64,000 nucleotides of DNA, taken from assembly GCF_016907355.1 (NCBI RefSeq), contig NZ_JAFBBW010000001.1, positions 3,286,001-3,350,000 on the forward strand. Reading direction: 5' to 3'. The notes beneath the pieces are model-generated. The model had not been told where the DNA came from. It did no database searches and worked only from the letters and a program-made list of their open reading frames with translations. Numbering within the stretch: the first letter of the stretch is position 1; every line of letters begins with the position of its first letter. Source of the stretch: Agromyces aurantiacus (lineage in GTDB: Bacteria > Actinomycetota > Actinomycetes > Actinomycetales > Microbacteriaceae). Shown here in pieces: positions 1 to 8,412 of this stretch. A program made the translations under genes and the position numbers.

Positions 1-990
1 GCCACCGAAGGCCGACACGGGGTCGCACTCGTGCGCGCGGCGGTGCGCGTCGGCGATCGGGTCGGCGGCGCCGGATGCCGCGACGGCGATGCCGCACGGG
101 TTGGCGTGCTTGATGATCGCGACGGCCGGCGCGTCGAAGTCGTACGCGGCCCGCACCGCGGCATCCGCGTCGACGTAGTTGTTGTACGACATCTCCTTGC
201 CGTGCAGCTGCTCGGCCTGCGCGATGCCGGGGCGCCCGCCGACGGCGGAGTACCGCGCGGCCCTCTGGTGCGCGTTCTCGCCGTAGCGCAGGTCGGCGTC
301 CTTGGTCCAGGCGGCGCCGACCCACGCGGGGAACGGGGACTCCTCGGCCGGCTGGTCGGGCGCGAGGACGTTGCCGATCCACGAGGCGACCGCGATGTCG
401 TAGGTCGCGGTGTGCCGGAAGGCCTCGCGGGCGAGGTCGCGGCGCTGCGCGAGCGTGGTGCCGCCGGCGCGGACGGCCGAGACGATCTCGTCGTAGCGGT
501 CGGGCGAGACGACGACGGCGACGTTGGCGTGGTTCTTCGCCGACGCGCGCACCATCGCGGGGCCGCCGATGTCGATCTGCTCGACGACCGCGTCGCGTTC
601 GGCACCCGAGGCGACGGTCTGGACGAAGGGGTAGAGGTTCACCACGACGAGCTCGAACGGCTTGATCGCGAGCCCGGCGAGCTCGCGCTCGTGGTGCTCG
701 AGCCGGAGGTCGGCGAGGAGGCCGGAGTGCACGCCCGGGTGCAGCGTGCGGACGCGACCGTCGAGGTGCTCGGGGTAGCCGGTGACGTCGGCGACCTGCG
801 TGACGGGGAGCCCGGCGTCGGCGATGGCCTTGGACGTGCCGCCGGTTGAGACGATCTCGACACCGGCCTCGACGAGGGCGCTCGCGAGCTCGACGAGGCC
901 GGTCTTGTCGCTCACCGCGATGAGCGCGCGGCGCACGGGCACCACGTCGCGTTCGCGATACAGGCTGGGGTCGATCGCGGCTCCGCTCAT
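1..990 (-). CDS. purH: PurH, AICAR transformylase/IMP cyclohydrolase (partial, N-terminal 330 codons)
   Basis: Bifunctional enzyme for the last two steps of IMP synthesis: formylation of AICAR and ring closure. The visible N-terminal part is the MGS-like cyclohydrolase domain (STGGTSKAI and the [10 protein letters not shown] loop), followed by the start of the transformylase domain with the KHANPCG motif. The gene runs off the window edge, so roughly the last third is missing. The ATG at 990 overlaps the purN stop as ATGA, so purN and purH are translationally coupled. Confidence 0.97.
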   Translation of the reverse strand, partial: MSGAAIDPSLYRERDVVPVRRALIAVSDKTGLVELASALVEAGVEIVSTGGTSKAIADAGLPVTQVADVTGYPEHLDGRVRTLHPGVHSGLLADLRLEHHERELAGLAIKPFELVVVNLYPFVQTVASGAERDAVVEQIDIGGPAMVRASAKNHANVAVVVSPDRYDEIVSAVRAGGTTLAQRRDLAREAFRHTATYDIAVASWIGNVLAPDQPAEESPFPAWVGAAWTKDADLRYGENAHQRAARYSAVGGRPGIAQAEQLHGKEMSYNNYVDADAAVRAAYDFDAPAVAIIKHANPCGIAVAASGAADPIADAHRRAHECDPVSAFGG

Positions 991-1577
991 CGGGCGAGCT
1001 CCTTCAGGTCGAGGTGCGAGTTGGCGATGTCGAGCACGGCCTGGATGAGCAGGCGCCGCTCGACGGGCTTGATGCGGTCGTGGAGGGTCGTCTCGGTGTC
1101 GTCGGGCAGCACCGGCACGCGCTCCTGCGCGATGATCGGTCCGCCGTCGACGGAGTTGTCGACCACGATGAGGCTGGCCCCGGTCTCGGTGACGCCGGCG
1201 CCGAGCGCGTCTCGCACGCCGTGCGCGCCCGGGAACTCGGGCAGGTAGGCGGGATGCGTGTTGATCAGGTGGGGGCTGAACGCGTCCACGACCGCCGGCG
1301 GGACGAGCCGCATGAGCCCCGAGAGGATGACCAGGTCGGGCTCCCAGCGTCGCACCTGCTCGATGAGCGCCTCGCCCCACTCGTCGCGGGAGCCGTAGGC
1401 GGTGAAGGGGACGGTGAAGGCCGGGATCCCGAACTCCTCGCCGAGCGCGAGACCCTCGCAGTCGCGATCGGCGCCGATGGCGACGACGCGGGCGGGGAAC
1501 TCGGCGTCCTCCGACGCCTCGAGCAGGGCGCGGAGGTTCGATCCCGTGCCCGAGATCAGCACGACGAGCTTCAGCAC
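987..1577 (-). CDS. purN: PurN, phosphoribosylglycinamide formyltransferase
   Basis: Transfers a formyl group from 10-formyl-THF to GAR in purine synthesis; about 196 aa, normal for PurN. The N-terminal [14 protein letters not shown] loop binds the substrate phosphate. The catalytic segment reads [17 protein letters not shown], giving the Asn and His pair, and the catalytic Asp follows in VDGGPII. I chose the GTG at 1577 because it begins directly at the conserved LKLVVLISG strand. It also lies 6 nt after a TACCCT -10 hexamer with no ribosome binding site, which fits leaderless translation. A longer upstream start (1616) would add only a basic, unconserved tail. First gene of purN-purH. Confidence 0.95.
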   Translation of the reverse strand: MLKLVVLISGTGSNLRALLEASEDAEFPARVVAIGADRDCEGLALGEEFGIPAFTVPFTAYGSRDEWGEALIEQVRRWEPDLVILSGLMRLVPPAVVDAFSPHLINTHPAYLPEFPGAHGVRDALGAGVTETGASLIVVDNSVDGGPIIAQERVPVLPDDTETTLHDRIKPVERRLLIQAVLDIANSHLDLKELAR

Positions 1578-1583
1578 CTTACG

Positions 1584-1589
1584 AGGGTA
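1584..1589 (-). promoter_or_regulatory. -10 element (TACCCT) for leaderless purN-purH
   Basis: TACCCT lies exactly 6 nt before the purN GTG. This places the expected transcription start at the start codon itself. No convincing -35 is visible. Confidence 0.5.
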
Positions 1590-1651
1590 CCGGGCGCGCG
1601 GGCGAGCGGATGACACGGGGCGCGCCGCTCATCCGAGCGAACCGCCACGCG

Positions 1652-3037
1652 TCAGGGCATGCGGCTGCCGCGCACGAGTCCGTCGAGCGGCACGGTCTCG
1701 GCCGACGCGGGGTCGTCACCCGGATCGCCGTCGGGTGCGTCGACGGGGCGGGACGCACGGCTCGGCGTGGGCGCCGCGCGGGCGGGCGATGGCGCCGCAG
1801 GGCGCTCGGCCACCGGGTCGAGGGCGTGCCGGGCGCGCGACCGTGCCGCGAACGCGCCCGCCACGGCGCCGACCGTCACGCTCGCGGCGGCCGCCGCCGC
1901 GACCAGGAGCGCGTCGGGTCCGACGTCGGAGAGTCGACCCGGGCCGACCGACCCTGCGGAGCACGCCGCGAGACCACCGAGCACCGCGCCCGCGATGCCG
2001 CCGGCCGCGAGCCCGACCGAGAGCGTGACCCACCAGGGCTCGTCGCGCCGGTCGGGCGCCGAGCGGGCGACGAGGACGGCGCCGCCGAACCCCAGCAGCA
2101 CGGGCAGCGCGAGCCAGAGCACGCCGAGCGGCGCACCCTCGGCGGGCAGCGCACCGAGCAGGGGCAGCCCGGGCACGGGGCCGATGAGGGTCACGCTCGG
2201 CGACACGGTCGTACCGGCGCCGAGCGCGAATCCCGGTCCGAGCACCCACGCCGCAGCCCACACGATCGCATTCGGGAGCAGGGCGAGCTCGGCGAGCGTG
2301 ATCACGACGCCGCCGTCGACCCCGGCGGCGAGGGCCTGGGAGAGTCCGACGATGGTCGGATGCTCGATCGCGATGCGCACCGCCAGGAGCACGGCCGCGA
2401 CCGCGATCACGCCCATCGCCGATCCGAGGCCGATGCGGATGGCGGAGCGCAGGCCCGCGCGGGCCGCGAACGGCACGGCGTCGACGCCCCGGCGCACGGC
2501 GCTCGTCGTGACATCCGTCGCCCAGCCGCCGCGCGTGAAGGCGATCGCGATGCCCGCGACGACGCCGACGCCGATGACGAGCGCGGGCAGCACCGCCGCC
2601 TGCCAGAGCACGGGCCGTGCGACCGCCGAAGTGCCGACCACGGCGATCGCCCAACCGAGCAGCCCGGCCACGAGCATCGCCGACACGGCGCCGACGACGG
2701 GAGTGCCGCTCGCCGACGCGCGGCGGCCGATCCGCAGGCCGAACGCGAAGGTGAGCAAGGAGAACCCGAGGAGCGCGATCGTGACGGTGAACGGGGCGCC
2801 CGCCCCGTCGACGCCGAGCCCGGCTGCGGTCAGCTCGTCGAGCTGGATCTCGAGGTCGACGCCGTGGCCGAGGAGCCACGCGTCGGCGGCCGCGCGGAAG
2901 AAGGCGTCGAGCGGCGCCGCGAGACCGAAGCGCGTGGCCCACAGGAGCATGAGCGGCACGAGCGCGATGCCGTAGCCCACGAGCACGCACACGGCGGTCT
3001 CGAGCGCGGCGAGCAGGGCGATCGTCGTGCGTCTCAT
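1652..3037 (-). CDS. PerM-like DUF6350 integral membrane protein
   Basis: A 461-aa polytopic membrane protein with about ten hydrophobic segments and a charged, Pro/Ala-rich cytoplasmic tail (last about 70 residues). Its position just upstream of purN-purH and downstream of sucCD matches the mycobacterial sucC-sucD ... perM-purN-purH order. It is therefore probably the DUF6350/PerM family, implicated in mycobacteria in cell division and persistence. The family assignment rests on context and topology, not a motif. ATG at 3037 has a TAAGGT hexamer ending 8 nt upstream and no ribosome binding site. The gene ends about 75 nt before purN. Confidence 0.75.
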   Translation of the reverse strand: MRRTTIALLAALETAVCVLVGYGIALVPLMLLWATRFGLAAPLDAFFRAAADAWLLGHGVDLEIQLDELTAAGLGVDGAGAPFTVTIALLGFSLLTFAFGLRIGRRASASGTPVVGAVSAMLVAGLLGWAIAVVGTSAVARPVLWQAAVLPALVIGVGVVAGIAIAFTRGGWATDVTTSAVRRGVDAVPFAARAGLRSAIRIGLGSAMGVIAVAAVLLAVRIAIEHPTIVGLSQALAAGVDGGVVITLAELALLPNAIVWAAAWVLGPGFALGAGTTVSPSVTLIGPVPGLPLLGALPAEGAPLGVLWLALPVLLGFGGAVLVARSAPDRRDEPWWVTLSVGLAAGGIAGAVLGGLAACSAGSVGPGRLSDVGPDALLVAAAAAASVTVGAVAGAFAARSRARHALDPVAERPAAPSPARAAPTPSRASRPVDAPDGDPGDDPASAETVPLDGLVRGSRMP

Positions 3038-3066
3038 CGCACTCGACCTTACGCCCCGGACGGGGG

Positions 3067-4572
3067 TCAGCCGGCAGGACGTGCGGTGTCGGTGCGATGC
3101 AGGGCCTCGTCGATCTCAGCCGGGGTCGCACCGCCCGCCGCGGCCGTCGCCGGCGCCGCGGACGCGGCCGCAACGTCGGGTCCGAGGTCGGGTTCGACGT
3201 CCGGGCCGACCGCCTCGGCAGCCTCGGGCGGCACCGCCGCGCCCGGGCGGCGGAGCAGCTCGACGACGAGCACCGCGAGCAGCGCGAGGACGACGGTCCA
3301 GGCCACGGTCGACACCTGCAGCGGCCGCGATGCGAGCAGGACGAGCGCGGCGATCACGGCGATCGCGGCGTAGACGGCCACCCGGTACCGGTGCAGGCCC
3401 TCGCCGAACCGACCGGTCGTGATGCCGTGCCCCTCGGCCGCACGGCGCACCGCGCCGAACCCGGAGTCGGCCAGCCCGCGCACCGTGCGGGCCGGGCGCC
3501 AGGGGCCGGAGAGCCAGGCGATGAGCGCCACCGAGATCGAGAGCACGATGAACGCGGCGATCGTCGAGACCATGAGCTCGGTCAGCCCACCGTAGATCGA
3601 CTCGGCCGTCGCCGCCGGCATGATCGACGGACTCACGCTGCCGACGAAGAACAGCTTCCCTGTGCCGAACCCGGCGAGCGTGAGGATCATCGTGAGCGCG
3701 AGGCCGCCCGCCGTCCAGACGAGCGCCGCGCTGCGGCGCTTCGCGACGAGCACGCCCGCGGCCAACAGCAGGAGCACGATGAAGGGCAGCCACGTGCCCA
3801 CCGCCACCGCGAGGGTGTAGACGGTCTGGACGAGCGTCAGCGAGTCGGCCTTGGCGATCACGACGCTGCGCTCGATCACCGGGATGGCGGAGGCGAAGCC
3901 GATGCCCTGGTCCTCGAGCCGCTGCTTGACCTCCTCGATGATCGGCCCGAGCTGGAGGCTGAGCGTGCCGTTCGAGCCGATTGCGAGCATCGCGTCGGGG
4001 TCGCCCTGCAAGGCGGCGGTGAACTGCTTGTGGCTCGCGCGGAGCGCGGCCGTCCAGATGTCGGCGAACGCGTCGGAGGTCACGATCCGGTCCACGACCC
4101 CCGCGACGAGCGTCTGCAGGCCCTGGGCCGCCGGCGCCTCGAGGAGGCCGAGCGCGTCCTCGGCCCGCGGCGGGAGGTCGAGGCTGCGGATGCCGTCGAA
4201 CACGTCCTTCGTGAGCCCGGGGATGTCGACCTTCTCCTCGATCGCGGCGGTGACCTGGTCGGAGATGAACGCCTGCACGTCGGAGTCCTCGGCGAGCGGC
4301 GCGAACGTCGCGACGAACCGGTCGGTGTCGACGAGCTGCAGCCGCGCCCACGCGCTGATGAGCGCGACCGGAGCGAGCAGCAGGCCGACCAGCACGAGGG
4401 CGACGGCCGCGACCGTGCGCCCGCGGTGGCGCTTGGGCCGTACGGCCACGGAGGTCGCGGTGCCGGCGGCCGCGGCATCCGTCGTCTTGGCCTCGCGCAG
4501 GATCGCGTTCTCGGCCTCGAGCGCGGCGATGCGGGCGCGCAGGTCGAGCTCGGAATCGGTCTGGTCGGTCAT
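3067..4572 (-). CDS. Multi-pass membrane protein with N-terminal coiled coil, function unknown
   Basis: 501 aa. Residues about 10-28 (LRARIAALEAENAILREA) form a short heptad-like coiled coil. A basic stretch and a TM helix (about 50-72) follow, then a long extracytoplasmic domain (about 73-235) with AFISDQVTAAI-type helices. A group of further TM helices comes next, and the tail is Ala/Pro/acidic. The layout (cytoplasmic coiled coil, one TM, soluble loop, TM cluster) resembles actinobacterial proteins annotated only as hypothetical membrane proteins. ATG at 4572 has a GGGGGAG ribosome binding site. I do not recognise a function. Confidence 0.8.
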   Translation of the reverse strand: MTDQTDSELDLRARIAALEAENAILREAKTTDAAAAGTATSVAVRPKRHRGRTVAAVALVLVGLLLAPVALISAWARLQLVDTDRFVATFAPLAEDSDVQAFISDQVTAAIEEKVDIPGLTKDVFDGIRSLDLPPRAEDALGLLEAPAAQGLQTLVAGVVDRIVTSDAFADIWTAALRASHKQFTAALQGDPDAMLAIGSNGTLSLQLGPIIEEVKQRLEDQGIGFASAIPVIERSVVIAKADSLTLVQTVYTLAVAVGTWLPFIVLLLLAAGVLVAKRRSAALVWTAGGLALTMILTLAGFGTGKLFFVGSVSPSIMPAATAESIYGGLTELMVSTIAAFIVLSISVALIAWLSGPWRPARTVRGLADSGFGAVRRAAEGHGITTGRFGEGLHRYRVAVYAAIAVIAALVLLASRPLQVSTVAWTVVLALLAVLVVELLRRPGAAVPPEAAEAVGPDVEPDLGPDVAAASAAPATAAAGGATPAEIDEALHRTDTARPAG

Positions 4573-4655
4573 GCCGCTCTCCCCCGTCGTGGACGCCGTT
4601 GCTGCCGACGTTAGCGAAGCGGGGCCGTGCGGCGGGGACGATGGTCCCACGGGGA

Positions 4656-5216
4656 TCAGTGCACGAAGGCCTTGAGCAGGATCATCGCCACGCCGAAGCC
4701 GGCCGTGGCGAGGGAGCCGAGCACCTGCATGACGACACTCGCGCCGCGCCGGCGGAAGGCGATGAACCCGAGGACGGCGAGCACGGCCACGCAGACCCAC
4801 AGCGCGCTCCAGAGGGCGACGGAGTCGGGAACGGCGCGGGTGGCGCCGAGCAGGAGGATGAACGACGGGATCAGCGCGGCGATGAGCATCCCGAGCGAAC
4901 GGCGCATGGCCCGACGGAACGCCTCGCCGAGGCCGACCATTCGATGGTCGTCCATGCCGTGGGCGGCCACGGTGCCGGCGTAGAGGTGCGCAGCCCAGAA
5001 CACCAGCACCGTCGTCGTCACCGTCCAGAACGTGGACCACGAGCTGTCGCCGTGGGCACCGGCGACGACGATCATGCCCGAGACGAGGATGACGCCGTAG
5101 ACCGATTCCTCGGTGACGAAGCTCGACCGGATGACGTGCCCGGGCCCGCGCCGCGTGTCGGGCTCCGCCTCCGATGGGCCGGACCGTCGCTCCTCCCACG
5201 CAGCATGCTCGGTCAT
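4656..5216 (-). CDS. Small membrane protein, function unknown
   Basis: 186 aa. A hydrophilic acidic/basic N-terminus of about 30 residues is followed by four or five hydrophobic helices (VYGVILVSGMIVVAG, FWTVTTTVLVFWAAHLYAG, LGMLIAALIPSFILLLGA, LWSALWVCVAVLAVLGFIAF and a C-terminal helix). The block between helices 2 and 3 contains conserved-looking charged residues (HGMDDHRMVGLGEAFRRAMR). No family recognised. It is divergent from the secreted-protein gene at 5455, so the 5217-5454 gap carries both promoters. The start lacks a ribosome binding site; a weak CAGCAT hexamer ends 6 nt upstream. Confidence 0.75.
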   Translation of the reverse strand: MTEHAAWEERRSGPSEAEPDTRRGPGHVIRSSFVTEESVYGVILVSGMIVVAGAHGDSSWSTFWTVTTTVLVFWAAHLYAGTVAAHGMDDHRMVGLGEAFRRAMRRSLGMLIAALIPSFILLLGATRAVPDSVALWSALWVCVAVLAVLGFIAFRRRGASVVMQVLGSLATAGFGVAMILLKAFVH

Positions 5217-5256
5217 GGTCCCATGCTGCCACGCGCGTCGGCGACGTGCCCCGTTC

Positions 5257-5292
5257 GGGGACGTGAGGGTCGCTCATGTCTCGGAGTAACGT
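5257..5292 (+). promoter_or_regulatory. Putative operator (5257-5278) and -10 (TAACGT, 5287-5292) of the first surface-protein gene
   Basis: GGGGACGTGAGG followed by a degenerate CTCATG half-site matches, base for base in layout, the copy at 8192-8213 before the paralog. TAACGT in the shared context GGAGTAAC is the likely -10. The operator ends 8 nt before the -10 here and 27 nt before it in the second copy, about two helical turns different. Confidence 0.45.
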
Positions 5293-5299
5293 GCCGATC

Positions 5300-5454
5300 G
5301 GCGTGAGAACCACTACGGCGCGATGCACGCCCGGAGACGACCTACCCACCGTCACCGGACGCGCCGACGACGGGAACCCGATCCCGCCACGTCGCCCGCA
5401 GCGGAACGTCCGGCCCACCCGGACCGGACGAAACCTGCAACCCGGGAGGCGAAG
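5300..5454 (+). promoter_or_regulatory. Conserved 155-nt leader, duplicated at 8254-8412
   Basis: From GGCGTGAG to the start codon this segment is nearly identical in the two paralogous loci, despite being non-coding on the plus strand. It ends in a strong GGGAGG ribosome binding site 5 nt before the ATG. Conservation equals or exceeds that of parts of the coding region. It could be an RNA-level control element or simply the product of recent duplication or conversion. Confidence 0.5.
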
Positions 5455-8082
5455 ATGCCCCTGACGACAACCCGAACGCCTGAACTCTCCACACGGAGGC
5501 GACGGCGTGGGCTCGCTGCAGTGGCAGCGAGCTGTCTGGCACTGGCAACGGTGATGGTCACGAGCCCGGCGGTCGCGGCCGACGGCCCGTTCAACATCAA
5601 CGGCGTCGTCCCCGACACCAACGCCGGCATCGCCGAGATCACGGATCCGTACGGGAACGTGAAGGAGCTCGGACCGCTCAACTCGAACACCACGAAGATC
5701 GGCGTCATCCACAACGACGCCCTGCCGACCTTGGATCTGACCAATCCGAACGCCCAGGTCGACCTGCGCCGAGCCTGGCTGGGCGTCGAGCAGGACACGT
5801 CCACCCAGCACTTCTGGCTGTACTTCGCCTGGGAACGTGACAAGAACACCGGCAGCGGCTTCATCGCCTACGAGTTCATGCAGAACCCGGCGCCCGACGG
5901 ATGCGACTACGACAACGCCACCGATGCGGAGCTGATCGCCGACTGCAACCCGTGGGCCAACCGCACGGACGGCGACTTCATGATCCTCTGGGACCAGCAG
6001 GGCGGCAGTAAGGACCTGTACCTCCGAACCTGGAGCGGCACCGCGCCGAACCTGACCCTCAGCGCCCCGACGCTGCTCAACGCGACCGTGTCGCAGGCCG
6101 CGTACAGCAGCGACGGGTTCCGTGGTGAAGCCGCGGTCGACCTCACGGCGACCATCTTCGGCGGCACCAACGGATGCCTCTCGTTCGCCAACACCATCCC
6201 GAGCACGGTCACCGGCAACTCCGACACCGCGGACTACAAGGACACGATCCTGGCGCAGACGCCGCCGATCAGCAACTGCGGCAGCGTGACCATCCGCAAG
6301 GAGACGGTCCCGGATGAGGATCCGAACACGACGCTCTTCGGCTTCGACCGGACCTTCACGGACGAGGACGACGCCAACCCGCCGGACCTCACGTTCGACC
6401 TGACCGATGACGACTCCGCGACCTGGTCCGGCGTACCGTTCGGCACCGGCTACGTCGTCGACGAGAGCACCGTCCCGGCAGGCTGGGCACTCGACAGCAT
6501 CGACTGCTCCGACAGCACCGGCTACGACCCCGGCGACATCGTCACCGACGTCAGCGCCGGCACCGTGACGTTCGACCTCGCAGCAGGCCAATCGGTCGAC
6601 TGCACGTACACCAACGAGACCGGTGGCACCGTCATCATCCGCAAGGCGACCGATCCGAGCCCCGACCCGAGCGAATCCTCGTTCGGCTTCTCGACCGTGC
6701 TCGACCGGCTCAACGGTCCCGATGACCCTGCACCTTCGCTGAAGGACGGCGAGAACGCGACGTACGACGACGTGCTGCTCGGTACGGGTTACACCATCAC
6801 CGAGGACACGCTGCCGACAGGCTGGGCTCTCGAGGACATCAACTGCGATGCGAGCACGAACGTCGACCCTGACATCGACCTTGCGACGGGAACGGTGACG
6901 TTCGACATCGATGATGCGGACGACATCCTCGACTGCACGTACGGCAACCAGACCGGTGGCCAGGTGATCGTCCGCAAGGTGACGCAGCCGAGCCCGGACG
7001 GCACCGATACGTCGTTCGACTACTCGACCTCGCTGTCGACCCTCGGCGGTGACGTCGATCCGACCTTCTCGCTGAAGGACGGCGAGAGCCAGTCGTACGA
7101 CAACGTGCTGTTCGGCTCCGGCCTCACAGTCACCGAGGGCACGCTGCCCACGGGCTGGGAGCTGGTCGACGTCGACTGCTCGGCGAGCTCCGGCGTGACG
7201 CCGTCGGTCAACGGCGCCGTCGTGACCTTCACGATCGACGACGCTGACGACCTGGTGGACTGCACGTACACCAACCGGGCGTCGGGCGGCATCGTGATCG
7301 AGAAGATCACCGACAGTGGCACGGGCTCGTTCGACTTCACGTCGAACACGCTTTCGCCGTCGCCGTTCACGCTGACGACGACCGCGGCCGGTGCTGCAGG
7401 CAAGGACTCGACGACCTTCTCGGACCTCGACCCGGGCACGTACGACGTGACCGAGACGGTCCCGGACTACTGGAACCTGGTCAGCGCGACGTGCGACGAC
7501 GGTTCGACGGTGGACGCGATCGGGCTCAGCCCGGGCGAGATCGTGACGTGCACGTTCCATGACGACCGCGAGGTCGGCGCGATCGAGATCACGAAGCTGC
7601 GCAAGCACGCCGCCGACGGCCTGGGTGAGAGCCACCCGCACGCCGGGGTCGACTTCGTGATCACGGGCGGCGAGCTGCCCGCCGAGGGCGTCACCGTCAC
7701 GACCGACGAGACCGGCGTGGCCTGCGCCACCGGCCTGCTCGTGAGCGGCCTGGCAGGGCTGTACACGATCACGGAGGTCGTTCCCGACGGCTACGCCGAA
7801 ATCGGCACGCAGACCGCGAACGTCACCGAGGCAGCCGACTGCGCCAGCGCCAATGCCGGTGCGGTCAAGGAGTTCGTGAACACACCACTCACGAAGATCG
7901 TGGTGAGCGTGGACTCGCTGGTTCCGGGCGGGACGTTCTCGAGCATCGAGTGCTACCCGACGGCTGACGGACCGGATGCCGAAGAGGACGTGTCGCTGGC
8001 CGACGCGCTCGACGACTCGACCGTGACACTCAACGACCTCGAGCCCGGGGCATTCACGTGCGACTTCGTGGTCGATCCGTGA
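5455..8082 (+). CDS. Secreted multi-domain protein with prealbumin/CnaB-like repeats
   Basis: 875 aa. The ATG at 5455 is chosen for its GGGAGG ribosome binding site and because it starts a classic signal peptide (RRRRR, hydrophobic core, cleavage near AVAA-DGP at residue 42). Residues about 43-270 form an N-terminal module (WLYFAWERDKNTGSG, GDFMILWDQQGG) common to many actinobacterial secreted proteins. Four repeats follow (about 274-387, 388-499, 500-608, 608-705). The first three each have an N-strand Lys (IRK), a mid-domain Glu, two Cys and a terminal (Y)TN or (Y)GN. This fits CnaB/SpaA folds, which often make Lys-Asn isopeptide bonds. A fifth repeat spans about 707-812. No LPXTG, sorting signal or C-terminal TM is present, so it is probably released or loosely wall-bound. 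Function unknown; adhesin or matrix role inferred. Tandem paralog of the next gene. Confidence 0.85.
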   Translation: MPLTTTRTPELSTRRRRRGLAAVAASCLALATVMVTSPAVAADGPFNINGVVPDTNAGIAEITDPYGNVKELGPLNSNTTKIGVIHNDALPTLDLTNPNAQVDLRRAWLGVEQDTSTQHFWLYFAWERDKNTGSGFIAYEFMQNPAPDGCDYDNATDAELIADCNPWANRTDGDFMILWDQQGGSKDLYLRTWSGTAPNLTLSAPTLLNATVSQAAYSSDGFRGEAAVDLTATIFGGTNGCLSFANTIPSTVTGNSDTADYKDTILAQTPPISNCGSVTIRKETVPDEDPNTTLFGFDRTFTDEDDANPPDLTFDLTDDDSATWSGVPFGTGYVVDESTVPAGWALDSIDCSDSTGYDPGDIVTDVSAGTVTFDLAAGQSVDCTYTNETGGTVIIRKATDPSPDPSESSFGFSTVLDRLNGPDDPAPSLKDGENATYDDVLLGTGYTITEDTLPTGWALEDINCDASTNVDPDIDLATGTVTFDIDDADDILDCTYGNQTGGQVIVRKVTQPSPDGTDTSFDYSTSLSTLGGDVDPTFSLKDGESQSYDNVLFGSGLTVTEGTLPTGWELVDVDCSASSGVTPSVNGAVVTFTIDDADDLVDCTYTNRASGGIVIEKITDSGTGSFDFTSNTLSPSPFTLTTTAAGAAGKDSTTFSDLDPGTYDVTETVPDYWNLVSATCDDGSTVDAIGLSPGEIVTCTFHDDREVGAIEITKLRKHAADGLGESHPHAGVDFVITGGELPAEGVTVTTDETGVACATGLLVSGLAGLYTITEVVPDGYAEIGTQTANVTEAADCASANAGAVKEFVNTPLTKIVVSVDSLVPGGTFSSIECYPTADGPDAEEDVSLADALDDSTVTLNDLEPGAFTCDFVVDP
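6097..6616 (+). repeat. 520-bp block near-identical to 9052-9571
   Basis: Read base by base, this block differs from its partner (offset 2955) only at 6173 (g/c) and 6435 (a/g). The gene segments on either side are clearly diverged. The block encodes the end of the N-terminal module and the first prealbumin-like repeat. Confidence 0.9.
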
Positions 8083-8173
8083 TCGAAGGGAGCTAGATCC
8101 TTCTTCACCCACACGATGGTCCCGCCGGCTCCGGTCGGCGGGACCATCGTCACCCGGCGGCGATCGCCGGTGT

Positions 8174-8246
8174 CCTCATGTCCCCACCTCTGGGGACATG
8201 AGGATTCCTCATGCTGGTTCCGGCGGGCGCTGCACGGGAGTAACCT
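8174..8246 (+). promoter_or_regulatory. Perfect 12-bp inverted repeat plus second operator and -10 before the paralog
   Basis: 8174-8185 and 8192-8203 are perfect 12-bp inverted arms (CCTCATGTCCCC / GGGGACATGAGG, 6-nt loop). The right arm also pairs with CCTCATG at 8207-8213, so three half-sites sit side by side. TAACCT at 8241-8246 in the shared GGAGTAACC context is the likely -10. The repeat could also act as a terminator for the upstream gene, but it lacks a U-tract and the right arm recurs before the first gene, which favours an operator. Confidence 0.5.
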
Positions 8247-8412
8247 CTGGACCGGCGTGAGTAGCCACTACGGCGCGATGCACGCTCGGAGACGTCCTTA
8301 CCTACCGTCACCGGACGCGCCGACGACGAGGAACCCGATCCCGCCACGTCGCCCCGCAGCGGAACGTCCGGCCCGCCCGGACCGGACGAAACCTGCAACC
8401 CGGGAGGCGAAG

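Noticed and set aside
3067..8112. A 1681-codon open frame on the minus strand spanning the membrane-protein gene and the antisense of the first surface-protein gene
   Set aside because: Only its 3067-4572 part has sensible composition and a ribosome binding site. The rest is the GC-biased antisense shadow of 5455-8082. Rejected as a fusion.
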